Shown: positions 26,354 to 35,844, numbered from the stretch's first letter. The stretch: DNA of 64,000 nucleotides from Ignavibacteriota bacterium (GCA_016212665.1 JACREZ010000025.1:117570-181569), one strand, 5' to 3'. Program-made: numbers and translations. Notes: generated by a model not told the origin, from the sequence alone.

Positions 26354-27139
26354 TTATCGTTTTGCCCATTCACCGTAACCGACGTTGTAATGATAGACCA
26401 AATCCACAAATCGTTCAGGAAACGCTCCTCCAATGCTATCAACCTGAAACCGGACATAGTGTCCATCATACGTGTAAGCAAAGTAAACTTTCTTCTGTGC
26501 AACGCTGACTCCTATTGTATCAAAGGAAGATAACAATGGTACATTTACCTGTTCATTAAGAGAATTATTTGCAGTGGCAACTATTCTCGTATCTCGCTTA
26601 CCACTTCCTGATACAAGGATAAATCTTGGATTAGATAGTTTCAACGGCATATTTCCACTTCCATCCAGCCAGACATCAATATATCGCACAGTACTTGGTA
26701 GAAGATTGAACGTACTCTGTGTAGAAAACTGTAAACCACGTTCTTTGTCAGAATCAAACTCAAAGATACGTATGGAAGAAAACTTTTGAGCAGGTCCCCA
26801 AGAAAATACAGTTGCATTACTTACTTCGCCATTATCTCTAACTGAAAAAAGATAAAAGATGTAGTTTTCTCCATTGAGTAAACTATCTATCGTGTAAAAG
26901 GTAATTGATGCATCAACTTGAGTACTATCAACAAGCGTACTATCCACGCCAAGTGTCACTATCCTAACACCCGTAGCATTGCTTTGTGTCGTCCAAAACA
27001 ATGTTACACTTCCATCCTTCGATAATGCTTTTACATTCGAAGGTGGCAAGAAATCATTTGGTTGAACCGGTCCCTCATCATTCTTACAGGATTGAAAAAC
27101 TAAAAGGGCAAGGAGGAAGCAACCAATTACCTTCAACAC
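26354..27139 (-). CDS. FN3-domain lipoprotein (paralogue 2)
   Basis: 261 residues with the lipobox LLVFQSC. A fibronectin-III module follows (PPSNVKALSKDGSVTLFWTT ... NGENYIFYLFSVRDNGEVS), then an unrecognised domain ending YVRFQVDSIGG and GYGEWAKR. The neighbour at 27168 has the same order, including the shared ending W-A-K, so the two are tandem duplicates. Function unknown; likely outer-membrane associated. Confidence 0.8.
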   Translation of the reverse strand: MLKVIGCFLLALLVFQSCKNDEGPVQPNDFLPPSNVKALSKDGSVTLFWTTQSNATGVRIVTLGVDSTLVDSTQVDASITFYTIDSLLNGENYIFYLFSVRDNGEVSNATVFSWGPAQKFSSIRIFEFDSDKERGLQFSTQSTFNLLPSTVRYIDVWLDGSGNMPLKLSNPRFILVSGSGKRDTRIVATANNSLNEQVNVPLLSSFDTIGVSVAQKKVYFAYTYDGHYVRFQVDSIGGAFPERFVDLVYHYNVGYGEWAKR

Positions 27140-27167
27140 TTTAAACTAATTCTTTTTTACCGGGTGA

Positions 27168-28004
27168 TTATTTTTTTGCCCAAGCACCAAAACCACGATT
27201 ATACGCGGTTTTAATACTTACCGTTCTATCCGGTGAGACACCCGACGTTCCTTTTACTTGGAATCTGACATAATGTCCATCAGCAGTATAAGCCCAATAC
27301 ACCCTATTCACAGAAACTGTTAATGAGGTTGTATCAAAACTGCTAAACGACGGTATATCAACCTGCGTATCTAAGTCATTAATATTGGGTGTTGTTGCAA
27401 ATTTTGTTAAACGCCAGTTTGTGTCTGCGGGGTTCACACTTCTCGGGCATCGAAGTTGTAGTCCTGTTCCTCGTCCATCTAACCAGATATCTATGTTGGC
27501 TCTGTTGTCTGGTCTTCCACCGCTTCCAGAGGTCATAGTATATTCATTCCCAGTCGAGAACTGAAAACCGGAAGGATTTGGGTATGCAGAGGAAAACTCA
27601 AAAATATTTTTTTCCAGGAACCTTTCGGTCGGTCCCCATTGTAAACTATCCGCAACACTTTTCTCTCCATCGGTTTTTATAGCTTGTACATAAAACCAAT
27701 AGTTTTGTCCGTTCGTTAAATTCTCAACAGTGTGCGTCAAGATAGATTTGTTAACCTGAGCACTATCCTTGTAAACCCGAGCAGCATCTCTTGTTATTAT
27801 TCGATAATATGCAACATCTGCTGCATTTGATGCTATCCAGGTTAATGTCACTTTTGTATCTTTTGATAACGCTTGTAACCCCGATGGTGGATCAAATTCA
27901 TCGGGTGGAGTTACAGTGTCCTCTTTATCGCATCCTGCAAGCAGTAACATCGCCATGCTTCCGAGAACGACAAGAAGGAGTATGGAAAAAATATTTCTTT
28001 TCAT
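27168..28004 (-). CDS. FN3-domain lipoprotein (paralogue 1)
   Basis: 278 residues; lipobox LLLAGC. FN3 module PPSGLQALSKDTKVTLTWIA ... NGQNYWFYVQAIKTDGEKS, then the same C-terminal domain as its neighbour (WAYTADGHYVRFQV, GFGAWAKK). It carries an insertion rich in small residues (SGSGGRPDNRANIDIWLDG) where the paralogue is shorter; that W-L-D-G block is present in both. A good ribosome site (AGGGAT) lies upstream of ATG 28004. Confidence 0.8.
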   Translation of the reverse strand: MKRNIFSILLLVVLGSMAMLLLAGCDKEDTVTPPDEFDPPSGLQALSKDTKVTLTWIASNAADVAYYRIITRDAARVYKDSAQVNKSILTHTVENLTNGQNYWFYVQAIKTDGEKSVADSLQWGPTERFLEKNIFEFSSAYPNPSGFQFSTGNEYTMTSGSGGRPDNRANIDIWLDGRGTGLQLRCPRSVNPADTNWRLTKFATTPNINDLDTQVDIPSFSSFDTTSLTVSVNRVYWAYTADGHYVRFQVKGTSGVSPDRTVSIKTAYNRGFGAWAKK

Positions 28005-28044
28005 GGTTATTATCCCTAAAAAAATGAATAAATAATTTGATTAA

Positions 28045-29520
28045 CTAAAAAACTTTGGTCAAAAGATACTGACTTAGGCGGTCAATTGCAACACGCTCTT
28101 GCGTCATGGAATCGCGGTCTCGAACCGTTACAGTCTGGTTTTCAAGCGTTTCCGAATCAACCGTAACGCAGAACGGAGTGCCGACTTCATCCTGACGGCG
28201 ATACCGGCGACCGACCGCACCGCTGTCGTCATAGAACACACGCATTTTCGGTCTGAGTTCCTGCTCGATTTTCTTTGCAATTTCCGGCATTCCATCCCGG
28301 TTGACGAGCGGAAATATCGCCGCTTTGATTGGCGCAAGTTTCGGATGAAATTTCAACACGACGCGTGTTTCCGTTCCGCCTTCAGCCGTCGGCGCTTCTT
28401 CTTCATTGTACGCATTGACAAGAAACGCCATCGTCGAACGGCTCGCTCCAGCCGATGTTTCTATGATGAACGGAGTAAATTTCTCTTTCGATTCTTCATC
28501 AAAATACTTCATCGTCTTGCCGGAAAATTCCTCGTGACGGGACAAGTCGAAATTCGTCCGGTTATGAATTCCTTCGATTTCTCCCCAACCGAACGGAAAC
28601 GCGAACTCAATGTCGTACGCGTCTTTCGCATAGTGTGCAAGTTTCCCCGGCTCGTGCTGGTGCCAGTTCAATTTTTCTTTTGGCATTCCGAGATTGACAA
28701 ACCAGTTCATCCGTTGTTCTCGCCAGTACTCGAACCACTCAACATCGGTTCCCGGCTTGACAAAAAACTGCATCTCCATCTGCTCGAACTCCCGCGTGCG
28801 GAAAAGAAAATTCTTCGTATTGATTTCATTCCGAAATGCTTTCCCGATTTGAGCAATCCCGAACGGAAGTTTCTGCCGCGATGCGCTCTGCACATTCAGG
28901 AAGTTCACGAAAATTCCCTGTGCTGTTTCCGGTCGGAGATAGACAACAGCGCTCGAATCTTCCACCGGACCGACATACGTCTTAAACATAAGATTAAACG
29001 TACGCGCTTCCGTGAAGGAATTTTTGTTTCCGCAATTCGGACAGCTTAAAGCGGCGAGCAGTGAGTTTTGAGCAGAGTCCACACGCTTCTTGAATTCTTC
29101 AATAATAAATTCGTCTTTTTGTTGTCCTTGAAATTTTTCGGGTTCCAGTTCACGCAATACATCCTTCTGTTTCTTGACAGAAAGTTCATCAAACAAAATG
29201 TCCACACGGTAGCGGGCTTTGCATTGCTTACAATCCACCATCGGGTCGGTGAAATTCTCGACGTGACCGGATGCTTCCCACACACGCGGGTGCATCAGGA
29301 TTGCCGCATCAATTCCTTCGACATCTTCACGGTACGTCATGGCTTTCCACCACTCATCTTTGATATTGCGAAGCAACTCAACGCCAAGCGGACCGTAATC
29401 CCACGCTCCGTTTAATCCGCCATAAATTTCACTTGATTGAAAAATAAACCCGCGACGCTTGCAGAGCGAGACGAGTTTTTCCATTAACTGTGTATCTGAT
29501 TTTTGATTTGGTTTAGACAT
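28045..29520 (-). CDS. glyS: Glycyl-tRNA synthetase, alpha2 type
   Basis: 491 residues. Class II synthetase with SSEIYGGLNGAWDYGPLG near the N-terminus, a zinc-like CxxC...CPNCG insertion (KQCKARY and LSCPNCGNKNSF), motif 2 FRTREFEQMEMQFFVKPG and motif 3 ETSAGASRSTMAFL (Arg). The C-terminal anticodon-binding domain begins at about residue 395 (LAPIKAAIFPL). This is the single-chain homodimer type, not the alpha-beta type of many other bacteria. Essential for protein synthesis. Confidence 0.96.
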   Translation of the reverse strand: MSKPNQKSDTQLMEKLVSLCKRRGFIFQSSEIYGGLNGAWDYGPLGVELLRNIKDEWWKAMTYREDVEGIDAAILMHPRVWEASGHVENFTDPMVDCKQCKARYRVDILFDELSVKKQKDVLRELEPEKFQGQQKDEFIIEEFKKRVDSAQNSLLAALSCPNCGNKNSFTEARTFNLMFKTYVGPVEDSSAVVYLRPETAQGIFVNFLNVQSASRQKLPFGIAQIGKAFRNEINTKNFLFRTREFEQMEMQFFVKPGTDVEWFEYWREQRMNWFVNLGMPKEKLNWHQHEPGKLAHYAKDAYDIEFAFPFGWGEIEGIHNRTNFDLSRHEEFSGKTMKYFDEESKEKFTPFIIETSAGASRSTMAFLVNAYNEEEAPTAEGGTETRVVLKFHPKLAPIKAAIFPLVNRDGMPEIAKKIEQELRPKMRVFYDDSGAVGRRYRRQDEVGTPFCVTVDSETLENQTVTVRDRDSMTQERVAIDRLSQYLLTKVF

Positions 29521-29549
29521 TATAATGATTCTATGAACTACTGTTTGAT

Positions 29550-30056
29550 TTATCGTTTTCTTTTCTGTTTTGCTTTCGCGCTCTTTTTCACATCCTTCGT
29601 CTTCGTCTCATACACCCACGGAGCGGGTTTCAACACTAACGACTGCACAATATTTTTTCCTGCTTCGATATGAATCGTCACCGTATTTTCTTTGAGATTT
29701 TCAGAAGCGACAGCACGACCATCGTACCGTTTTGCCATCGCATGAAAGTCGGCTGTCATTAAAACGGAAACAAGTTCCGGTGGTGTCGGCACTTGCCGTT
29801 CGATTCTCACAAAATCGCTTTCCTTTGATTGAATCTTCTTCTTCCGAACTGCTTTCAGGAAGATTCCGTGTTTTACCAAGAGCGAATCCACCTGCACATT
29901 AATCTCATCAAGATTGACTTGCAGGAACGTCGGTTCTTTCGTCTCTGATTTTGCTACTGCACGGACAGGATTCTTCGTCGAGTACAACCCGAACGATATT
30001 CCTGCCAATGTCATGATGGCAAAAATACGGGAAATTAGTTTCTGTTCAAACTTCAA
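29550..30056 (-). CDS. Membrane-anchored hypothetical protein
   Basis: 168 residues, unrecognised. One N-terminal membrane segment (ISRIFAIMTLAGISFGLY, residues ~8-25), then a soluble part with two strands (DFVRIERQVPTPPELVSVL, TVTIHIEAGKNIVQSLVL) and a Lys/Arg-rich tail. It may be a divisome- or envelope-type anchor (inference). It lies between glycyl-tRNA synthetase and acyl-CoA dehydrogenase, 15 bases from the latter. Confidence 0.6.
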   Translation of the reverse strand: MKFEQKLISRIFAIMTLAGISFGLYSTKNPVRAVAKSETKEPTFLQVNLDEINVQVDSLLVKHGIFLKAVRKKKIQSKESDFVRIERQVPTPPELVSVLMTADFHAMAKRYDGRAVASENLKENTVTIHIEAGKNIVQSLVLKPAPWVYETKTKDVKKSAKAKQKRKR

Positions 30057-30071
30057 GGAACGACCTTACAA

Positions 30072-31211
30072 CTATCGTAGCAACTCACGCGCAATAACGA
30101 TGCGCTGCACTTCCGATGTCCCTTCATAAATCTCCGTAATCTTTGCATCACGCAAAAACCTCTCGACATGATACTCTTTGATGTAGCCGTATCCGCCGTG
30201 AATCTGAATTGCATCAAGAGCGGCATCCACGGCAACTTTGGATGCGTACAACTTTGCCATTGCCGAGTACTTACCGTACGGTTGTTTTGCATCTTTCATT
30301 GATGCCGCTTTCAGTGTCAGCATTTGCGCCGCTTCGATACGTGTAGCCATATCGGCAATCTTAAATTGAATTGCCTGATGCTGGGCAAGCGGCATATCAA
30401 ATGCTTTCCGTTCTTTCGAGTATCGAATCGAAGCATCAAGCGATGCCATTGCAATGCCAAGCGCCTGCGATGCAATGCCGATGCGTCCGCCATCGAGTGT
30501 TTTCATCGCGAACTTGAAGCCAAATCCTTCATCGCCGATTCTGTTTGCGGCAGGAACCTTGCAATCCTGAAACGCAAGCGACACCGTGTCCGAACTACGG
30601 ATTCCCATTTTCTTTTCTTTCTTTGCGACGGAAAGTCCGGGAGTTCCTTTTTCAACAATGAACGTGCTGACACCCTTCGCACCCAATGCTTTGTTCGTCG
30701 CCGCCATAACGAGGATAACATCGGCATTCGCTCCGTTGGTAATAAAGTTTTTCGTCCCGTTCAGAATGTACGAGTCGCCATCGCGGACAGCGCTTGTTTG
30801 CTGATTCGTCGCATCGCTTCCCGCTTCCGGTTCCGAAAGTGCAAACGCTCCGAGTTTTTTACCCGTCGCAAGCGGAATGAGATAGCTCTGCTTTTGTTCT
30901 TCCGTTCCATATTCATTGATGCCGTAACACACGAGCGAATTGTTCACCGACATGATAACACCGCAAGAAGCATCAACTTTGGAAATTTCTTCCATTGCAA
31001 GAACGTAACTTGTCGTGTCGAGTCCCGCGCCGCCGTACTGTTCCGGCACCATCATTCCCATGAAGCCAAGTTCTCCGAGTTTCTTCACCGCGTCATGCGG
31101 GAATTCTTCTTTTTCATCCCGGTCGTGTGCGGTTGGTGCTAATTCATCCTGTGCGAACTGACGGGCAGTATCGCGTATCATTATTTGGGTTTCAGTGAAA
31201 TCGAAATTCAT
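30072..31211 (-). CDS. Acyl-CoA dehydrogenase (short-chain/butyryl type)
   Basis: 379 residues, the normal length. FAD-binding signatures are GAFALSEPEAGSD and YILNGTKNFITNG; C-terminal signatures are IQIHGGYGYIKEYHVERFLRD (in part) and ITEIYEGTSEVQRIV, whose Glu in YEGTSE is the catalytic base of the butyryl-CoA class. It oxidises acyl-CoA to 2-enoyl-CoA, passing electrons to electron-transfer flavoprotein, or runs in reverse. It lies in the same direction as the 3-hydroxyacyl-CoA dehydrogenase and thiolase. Confidence 0.94.
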   Translation of the reverse strand: MNFDFTETQIMIRDTARQFAQDELAPTAHDRDEKEEFPHDAVKKLGELGFMGMMVPEQYGGAGLDTTSYVLAMEEISKVDASCGVIMSVNNSLVCYGINEYGTEEQKQSYLIPLATGKKLGAFALSEPEAGSDATNQQTSAVRDGDSYILNGTKNFITNGANADVILVMAATNKALGAKGVSTFIVEKGTPGLSVAKKEKKMGIRSSDTVSLAFQDCKVPAANRIGDEGFGFKFAMKTLDGGRIGIASQALGIAMASLDASIRYSKERKAFDMPLAQHQAIQFKIADMATRIEAAQMLTLKAASMKDAKQPYGKYSAMAKLYASKVAVDAALDAIQIHGGYGYIKEYHVERFLRDAKITEIYEGTSEVQRIVIARELLR

Positions 31212-31318
31212 AGATTCAGTTTTTGGTTAATAGTTTCTTGTTTTGGTTTTTTGTTTTGTAGTTAGAGTAAGCTCTGAAAACTTGGTTCCATTCTTAGATG
31301 TTGCAAAATCCACAACAA

Positions 31319-31390
31319 CGTCATGCCGAATTTATTTCGGCATCTGTTACCACGCAGCCGAAACAGATGCCGACATTCGTCGGAATGACG
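31319..31390. repeat. REP-like palindromic element
   Basis: 72 bases with inverted ends CGTCATGCCGA...TCGGAATGACG, two internal hairpins (CCGAATTTATTTCGG and CCGACATTCGTCGG), and a central pair CATCTGTT...AACAGATG. It lies between acyl-CoA dehydrogenase and the 3-hydroxyacyl-CoA dehydrogenase gene. The GTCAT/ATGAC ends match a widespread class of short bacterial palindromic repeats. Confidence 0.8.
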
Positions 31391-31397
31391 GTTAGGG

Positions 31398-32255
31398 TTA
31401 GTACTTATAAAACCCTTGACCCGTTTTTCTTCCAAGATGTCCTGCCGCGACCATCTTTTTCAGCAGTGGACATGGACGATATTTTGAATCGCCGAGACCT
31501 TCGTATAGTACATTCATAATCGAGAGACAAACATCGAGTCCGATGAAATCGGCAAGTGTGAGCGGACCCATCGGATGATTCATCCCGAGTTTCATCACGG
31601 TATCAATCGCTTCGGGAGTTGCGACTCCTTCCATCACACAATACATCGCTTCGTTGAGCATCGGGAGAAGAACGCGATTGGAAACAAAACCCGGATAATC
31701 GTTCACTTCTACCGGAGTTTTTTCCAACTTTTCGGAAAGCGATTTTACAGAGTCATATGTTTCCTGAGACGTTGCTAATCCGCGTATCACTTCCACCAAC
31801 TTCATCATCGGAACAGGATTCATGAAGTGCATTCCAATCACTTGTTGTGGTCGTTTCGTCACCGCTCCAAGTTCCGTAATGGAAATCGAAGAAGTGTTCG
31901 AAGCAAGAATCGCATGTGTAGGAGCGAATGAATCGAGCGAACGGAAAATTTCTTTCTTGATTGTTCTATCTTCCGTTGCCGCTTCAATAATAATATCGGC
32001 ATTTTTCGCGGCTTCTTCCAACGATGTGGTCGTTCGGATATGGGAAAGCGTTGCCTGCTTCTGCTCTTCCGTCAGTGTTCCTTTCTTGATTTGACGGTCA
32101 AGATTTCCGCCAATCGTTTTTAGTGCGCGGTCAATAAATTCCTGTTTGATGTCATTCAGACAAACAGAAAATCCAAACTGAGCGAAGACATGAGCGATAC
32201 CATTGCCCATCGTTCCGCCGCCAATGACTGTAATTACCTTAGTGTTATTTTCCAT
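31398..32255 (-). CDS. hbd: 3-hydroxybutyryl-CoA dehydrogenase
   Basis: 285 residues, the short single-domain form. NAD site [20 protein letters not shown]; catalytic region [17 protein letters not shown] and [21 protein letters not shown]-terminal [19 protein letters not shown]. It interconverts 3-hydroxyacyl-CoA and 3-oxoacyl-CoA. Flanked on one side by a REP-like element and on the other by a hairpin of ACTCCAT words. Confidence 0.95.
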   Translation of the reverse strand: MENNTKVITVIGGGTMGNGIAHVFAQFGFSVCLNDIKQEFIDRALKTIGGNLDRQIKKGTLTEEQKQATLSHIRTTTSLEEAAKNADIIIEAATEDRTIKKEIFRSLDSFAPTHAILASNTSSISITELGAVTKRPQQVIGMHFMNPVPMMKLVEVIRGLATSQETYDSVKSLSEKLEKTPVEVNDYPGFVSNRVLLPMLNEAMYCVMEGVATPEAIDTVMKLGMNHPMGPLTLADFIGLDVCLSIMNVLYEGLGDSKYRPCPLLKKMVAAGHLGRKTGQGFYKY

Positions 32256-32299
32256 AGTTTCTCTTTCTTTGCAATGTAATTTTATTTTCTTGCGGAGTA

Positions 32300-32349
32300 T
32301 TGGAGAGATGGAGTGTTGGAGTACTTATTATCAAACTCCATCTCTCCAA
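32300..32349. repeat. 15-bp perfect inverted repeat of ACTCCAT words
   Basis: TTGGAGAGATGGAGT (32300-32314) and ACTCCATCTCTCCAA (32335-32349) are perfect inverted arms around a 20-base loop. More ACTCCAT words follow to about 32395. No T-run follows either side, so it is not a clear terminator. Confidence 0.7.
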
Positions 32350-32396
32350 AACTCCATCACTCCGTTTTTCCATTTCCCCTTCAATCCATCTCGCCG

Positions 32397-32834
32397 TTAA
32401 GGATTGTAATCTGGGATATCTTCCGATATTCGGCTAATCCATGTTCCATCGTCTTTCTTCTTCTCAAGACTTTCAATAAGTCGAAGCATTTTGTTTTCCA
32501 CTTCATAATGGAGTATATCAAACTCACTAAATTGAGATTCAGGTATTTGATTTGTTGCTTTCAAACCGATCATCCGCGTCATTGTTTCACCAAGCGAACC
32601 TAATCCAATATAAAGAAACTGCACGTATTCATTTACTGACTTTCGACAGTACCCTTCTGAAATATTTGAAGAAACAGACTGCGCCGAGTTGATTATCTGA
32701 GAGCGAAGTTTAAAATCAATCCCTTTGTTTGCAGTGGAATCCCAAACAAATTTATATAAATCTATTCCCTTCTGCCAAACATCGAGTTTCATATAACCAC
32801 GATTGATATTCCGCAACTTCGTGTATTCAATCAT
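32397..32834 (-). CDS. Four-helix-bundle protein (S23/23S rRNA intervening-sequence family)
   Basis: 145 residues (or 131 from ATG 32792, where the family core MKLDVWQKGIDLYKFVWD starts). Family blocks are FKLRSQIINSAQSVSSNISEGY and FLYIGLGSLGETMTRMIG. This family was first seen inside 23S rRNA intervening sequences and resembles the Avd accessory protein of diversity-generating retroelements, but most copies stand alone and function is unknown. It separates hbd from thiolase and is bordered on both sides by ACTCCAT word repeats. Confidence 0.85.
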   Translation of the reverse strand: MIEYTKLRNINRGYMKLDVWQKGIDLYKFVWDSTANKGIDFKLRSQIINSAQSVSSNISEGYCRKSVNEYVQFLYIGLGSLGETMTRMIGLKATNQIPESQFSEFDILHYEVENKMLRLIESLEKKKDDGTWISRISEDIPDYNP

Positions 32835-32839
32835 AATCT

Positions 32840-32884
32840 AATACTCCATTACTCCAACACTCCATAACTCCATAACTCCAGTAT
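32840..32884. repeat. ACTCCAT word repeat upstream of the four-helix gene
   Basis: A run of ACTCCATTACTCCAACACTCC-type words, period 8-10 bases, between thiolase and the four-helix-bundle gene. The same words lie on the other side of that gene. Confidence 0.65.
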
Positions 32885-32888
32885 ACCA

Positions 32889-34076
32889 TCAGGAAAAAGT
32901 ACGTTCAACAATCACACTGCTCGCTTCGCCGCCGCCAATACAAATCGCTGCCATGCCTGTTGTAACGTTTCGTTGCTTCATTGCATGAAGAAGCGTCACC
33001 ATGATGCGTGTTCCGCTTGCGCCAATCGGATGTCCGAGTGCCACCGCTCCGCCATTGACATTCACTTTGTTCGGGTCAAGTCCGAGAATTTTATTCACCG
33101 CGAGACTGACGACAGCAAACGCTTCATTGATTTCAAACAAATCAATCTCTTCAAGTTTCTTATTCGCTTTAGCAAGAACTTGTTGCATTGCATATGCGGG
33201 TGCTGTGGTAAACCATTCCGGCTTCTGAGCAAATGAACCGTAACTGATGATTTTCCCAAGTGGCTTGATTCCAAGTTCCTGTGCTTTCGCTTCCGACATC
33301 AATACCACTGCCGCCGCACCGTCATTTATTTTTGAAGCATTTGCGGCTGTGATAGTTCCCTCTTTATCGAACGCAGGTTTGAGTGTTTTGATTTTATCGA
33401 ACTTCACTTTCTTCGGTTCTTCATCTTCGGAAACAATAACCGGTTCACTTCCTTTTTGTTCAATCTTCACCGGCACAATTTCCTCGGTGAACAATCCGTT
33501 CTTCTGTGCTTCGAGTGCTCGTTGGTAACTCATCACCGCAAATTCATCCTGCGCTTCGCGGGGAATCTGACATTCCTTCGCACAAATCTCCGCCGCGTTT
33601 CCCATGTGAAAATTATTATAGACATCCCACAGTCCGTCTTTCACCATCGAGTCAACAACCTGACCATGTCCCATACGGTAACCGGTGCGCGCTTTCTCTA
33701 GCAAGTACGGCGTGTTCGACATGCTTTCCATTCCACCGGCGACCACAACATCAGCATCGCCAAGACGGATTGCCTGCGTTCCAAGCATAATCGATTTCAA
33801 TCCTGAGCCGCAGACTTTATGTACCGTCATTGTTTGCACTGATTCCGGTAAGCCGGCAAAAATAGCCGCTTGCCGTGCCGGCGCTTGTCCGACCCCCGCC
33901 TGAAGCACACAACCCATAATGACTTCATTCACCAGTTCCTTTTTCACACCCGAGCGCTTCACTGCTTCTTCAATAACAATAGCGCCAAGTTTCGGCGCGG
34001 TAAAATTATTTAACGCGCCGCCAAACGAACCAATCGGTGTCCGGCACGCGCTGACGATAACAACTTCATTATTCAT
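32889..34076 (-). CDS. Acetyl-CoA acetyltransferase (thiolase)
   Basis: 395 residues. The nucleophile Cys is in HKVCGSGLKSIM (residue ~88), catalytic His in NGGAVALGHPIGASGTR and second Cys in CIGGGEASS. It condenses two acetyl-CoA or cleaves 3-ketoacyl-CoA. It heads a leftward set with hbd and acyl-CoA dehydrogenase. Length and the GQAPARQAA motif fit the biosynthetic/AtoB type. Confidence 0.95.
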   Translation of the reverse strand: MNNEVVIVSACRTPIGSFGGALNNFTAPKLGAIVIEEAVKRSGVKKELVNEVIMGCVLQAGVGQAPARQAAIFAGLPESVQTMTVHKVCGSGLKSIMLGTQAIRLGDADVVVAGGMESMSNTPYLLEKARTGYRMGHGQVVDSMVKDGLWDVYNNFHMGNAAEICAKECQIPREAQDEFAVMSYQRALEAQKNGLFTEEIVPVKIEQKGSEPVIVSEDEEPKKVKFDKIKTLKPAFDKEGTITAANASKINDGAAAVVLMSEAKAQELGIKPLGKIISYGSFAQKPEWFTTAPAYAMQQVLAKANKKLEEIDLFEINEAFAVVSLAVNKILGLDPNKVNVNGGAVALGHPIGASGTRIMVTLLHAMKQRNVTTGMAAICIGGGEASSVIVERTFS

Positions 34077-34113
34077 AATTTTTCTCTTTTTAAATATTCC
34101 GGTTTGATTACCA

Positions 34114-34149
34114 TCAAAAAAATGCCTGAGCAGAAACCTACTCAGGCGT
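34114..34149 (-). terminator. Rho-independent terminator of the OmpA-family gene
   Basis: GCCTGAG-N10-CTCAGGC forms a 7-bp stem with flanking C/T extensions. On the minus strand it is followed by ATTTTTTTGATGG, a strong T-run, and it lies ~60 bases after the OmpA gene stop. Confidence 0.8.
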
Positions 34150-34210
34150 TTTTCTAACTGACAAACAACAATTTACTTTTATAGATTACTCATCGAGCAA
34201 TCTAACATTC

Positions 34211-35743
34211 TTACTTGATTCTGATAAACTCAATACGTCTGTTGCGCGCCATACCTTCGGGCGATGCGTTATCGGCAACAGGTCGTGTGTACCCGAATCC
34301 TTTTGTAATGATACGGCTCGCTTTCACACCTTTCTGAGCAAGGTATGCTTTCACAGACTCAGCACGCGATTTTGACAACTTCAAATTGAAACTCGCTGTA
34401 CCGCGTCGGTCGGCATGTCCGTAAATCGCAACCTGAACATTCGGGTTAAGCAACAATGTTGCAACAACTTTATCGAGTGTCTTCTTCGCATCCGGCAGTA
34501 AATTCGCGCTTGCTGTTGCAAACTGTACTTTCGGGAAGATAATTGCTTTATCGAAACTAATCGTCGGTATATCATCCTTTGGATTCAAAGGATTCAACCC
34601 AAGTTCGACTTCCTTACCGTCATCCATTCCACCTTCATCCGTATCGGCAAAGAGCGGATTCGTCCGGTATTTTTCAATCTCATCTTTATCCGTCAAGCCG
34701 TCTCCATCGGTATCGGCTTTCGTCGGATCTGTTCTGTATTTATTGACTTCTTCAAAGTCAGTCAAACCATCGCCGTCAGTATCAACCTTTGTCGGGTTGC
34801 TGTGGTACGTAAGAACTTCTTCACCATCGGAGAGTCCGTCACCATCAGTATCGGCTTTCAACATATTCGTACCGTACTTCAGAATTTCATCGCCGTCGGT
34901 TAATCCATCACCGTCAGCATCTTTGTTGAGCGGGTTCGATTTGTACGTAAAAATTTCTTCGCGGTCGGTTAAACCATCTCCATCAGTGTCCGCTTTTGTC
35001 GGATCGGTTTGATATGTGTGAACTTCTTCACCATCGGTCAAACCATCGCCATCTGTATCAGCCGAGTTCGGGTCAGTCCCGTAACGGCGTTCTTCATCAA
35101 GTGATAATCCGTCCATATCGCGGTCGCCGCTTTCCGGACGAAACTCGATACCGACTTCTTCACCGCGCAAGAACGCGAAAAAGTTAAGCGACAAATTCCA
35201 GTAAGAATCATTTCTTCCGGCGGAAACTGCATCGAGATTATCCGTAAAACCAAAATGGTATGTTCCGGCAAGTTCAGCCGCCGTGTTTGATGAGAACCAC
35301 CACTGCAATCCTCCGCCAACCGGCGCCTCAGCCATCCATTGTTCTGCCTTCAGCAAGACTTTATCATTTCTGTCTTTAGGTTGATACATTGTCGCACCAA
35401 CACCGGCAAACAAGTACGAACCAAATTTTCCTTGGTTCGCCGGATGAAAGAGTAATCGAACATCAATCGGAACAACAAGTGATTGGAAAAAAGAAGAATT
35501 TCGTTCTGCTTCAAGAAATGCAAGACCAAATCCTGTTTGAATTGCTACATTCTCTTCAGCGTAATGCCGGATAAAGATGTGTGAGTATGGTCGGTACTTC
35601 GGTCCTTTCACTGTCGTTTGAGGGACAGAAAAGCCAAAGCCCGCGCCAATTCCGGTCTCTCCAGCCCAACCCTGAGCGAAATTCTCGCCAAGAGAGCTGA
35701 ATGTGAGTAGCGCTACCAATAAGCAGTATCCAATATGTTTCAT
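34211..35743 (-). CDS. OmpA-family outer-membrane protein with TSP3 calcium repeats
   Basis: About 510 residues from ATG 35743, preceded by GGAGAT at good spacing. Signal peptide (LLVALLTFSSLGENFAQ), an N-terminal beta-barrel (~residues 25-195), then about seven thrombospondin type-3 repeats of 23 residues (DTDGDGLTDGEEV and variants), then an OmpA peptidoglycan-binding domain with GHADRRGTASFN and MARNRRIEFI. It anchors the outer membrane to the wall; the calcium repeats probably form a rigid spacer. The repeats are also visible as 69-base DNA repeats at about 34.6-35.1 kb. Confidence 0.95.
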   Translation of the reverse strand: MKHIGYCLLVALLTFSSLGENFAQGWAGETGIGAGFGFSVPQTTVKGPKYRPYSHIFIRHYAEENVAIQTGFGLAFLEAERNSSFFQSLVVPIDVRLLFHPANQGKFGSYLFAGVGATMYQPKDRNDKVLLKAEQWMAEAPVGGGLQWWFSSNTAAELAGTYHFGFTDNLDAVSAGRNDSYWNLSLNFFAFLRGEEVGIEFRPESGDRDMDGLSLDEERRYGTDPNSADTDGDGLTDGEEVHTYQTDPTKADTDGDGLTDREEIFTYKSNPLNKDADGDGLTDGDEILKYGTNMLKADTDGDGLSDGEEVLTYHSNPTKVDTDGDGLTDFEEVNKYRTDPTKADTDGDGLTDKDEIEKYRTNPLFADTDEGGMDDGKEVELGLNPLNPKDDIPTISFDKAIIFPKVQFATASANLLPDAKKTLDKVVATLLLNPNVQVAIYGHADRRGTASFNLKLSKSRAESVKAYLAQKGVKASRIITKGFGYTRPVADNASPEGMARNRRIEFIRIK

Positions 35744-35771
35744 AGGGCGGTATCTCCGTTCATAATGCACT

Positions 35772-35801
35772 GAATGTAACCCGAAAAAATGGAAAAATCA
35801 A
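35772..35801 (-). promoter_or_regulatory. Predicted promoter of the OmpA-family gene
   Basis: On the minus strand TTG, 20 bases, TACATTCA, close to TTG-N19-TAnnTTTG. It would give a ~25-base leader with the GGAGAT ribosome site. Confidence 0.5.
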
Positions 35802-35844
35802 GAGAAAAATTGAATAAATGTTACTTTTTTTTTAAGAAAATCTC

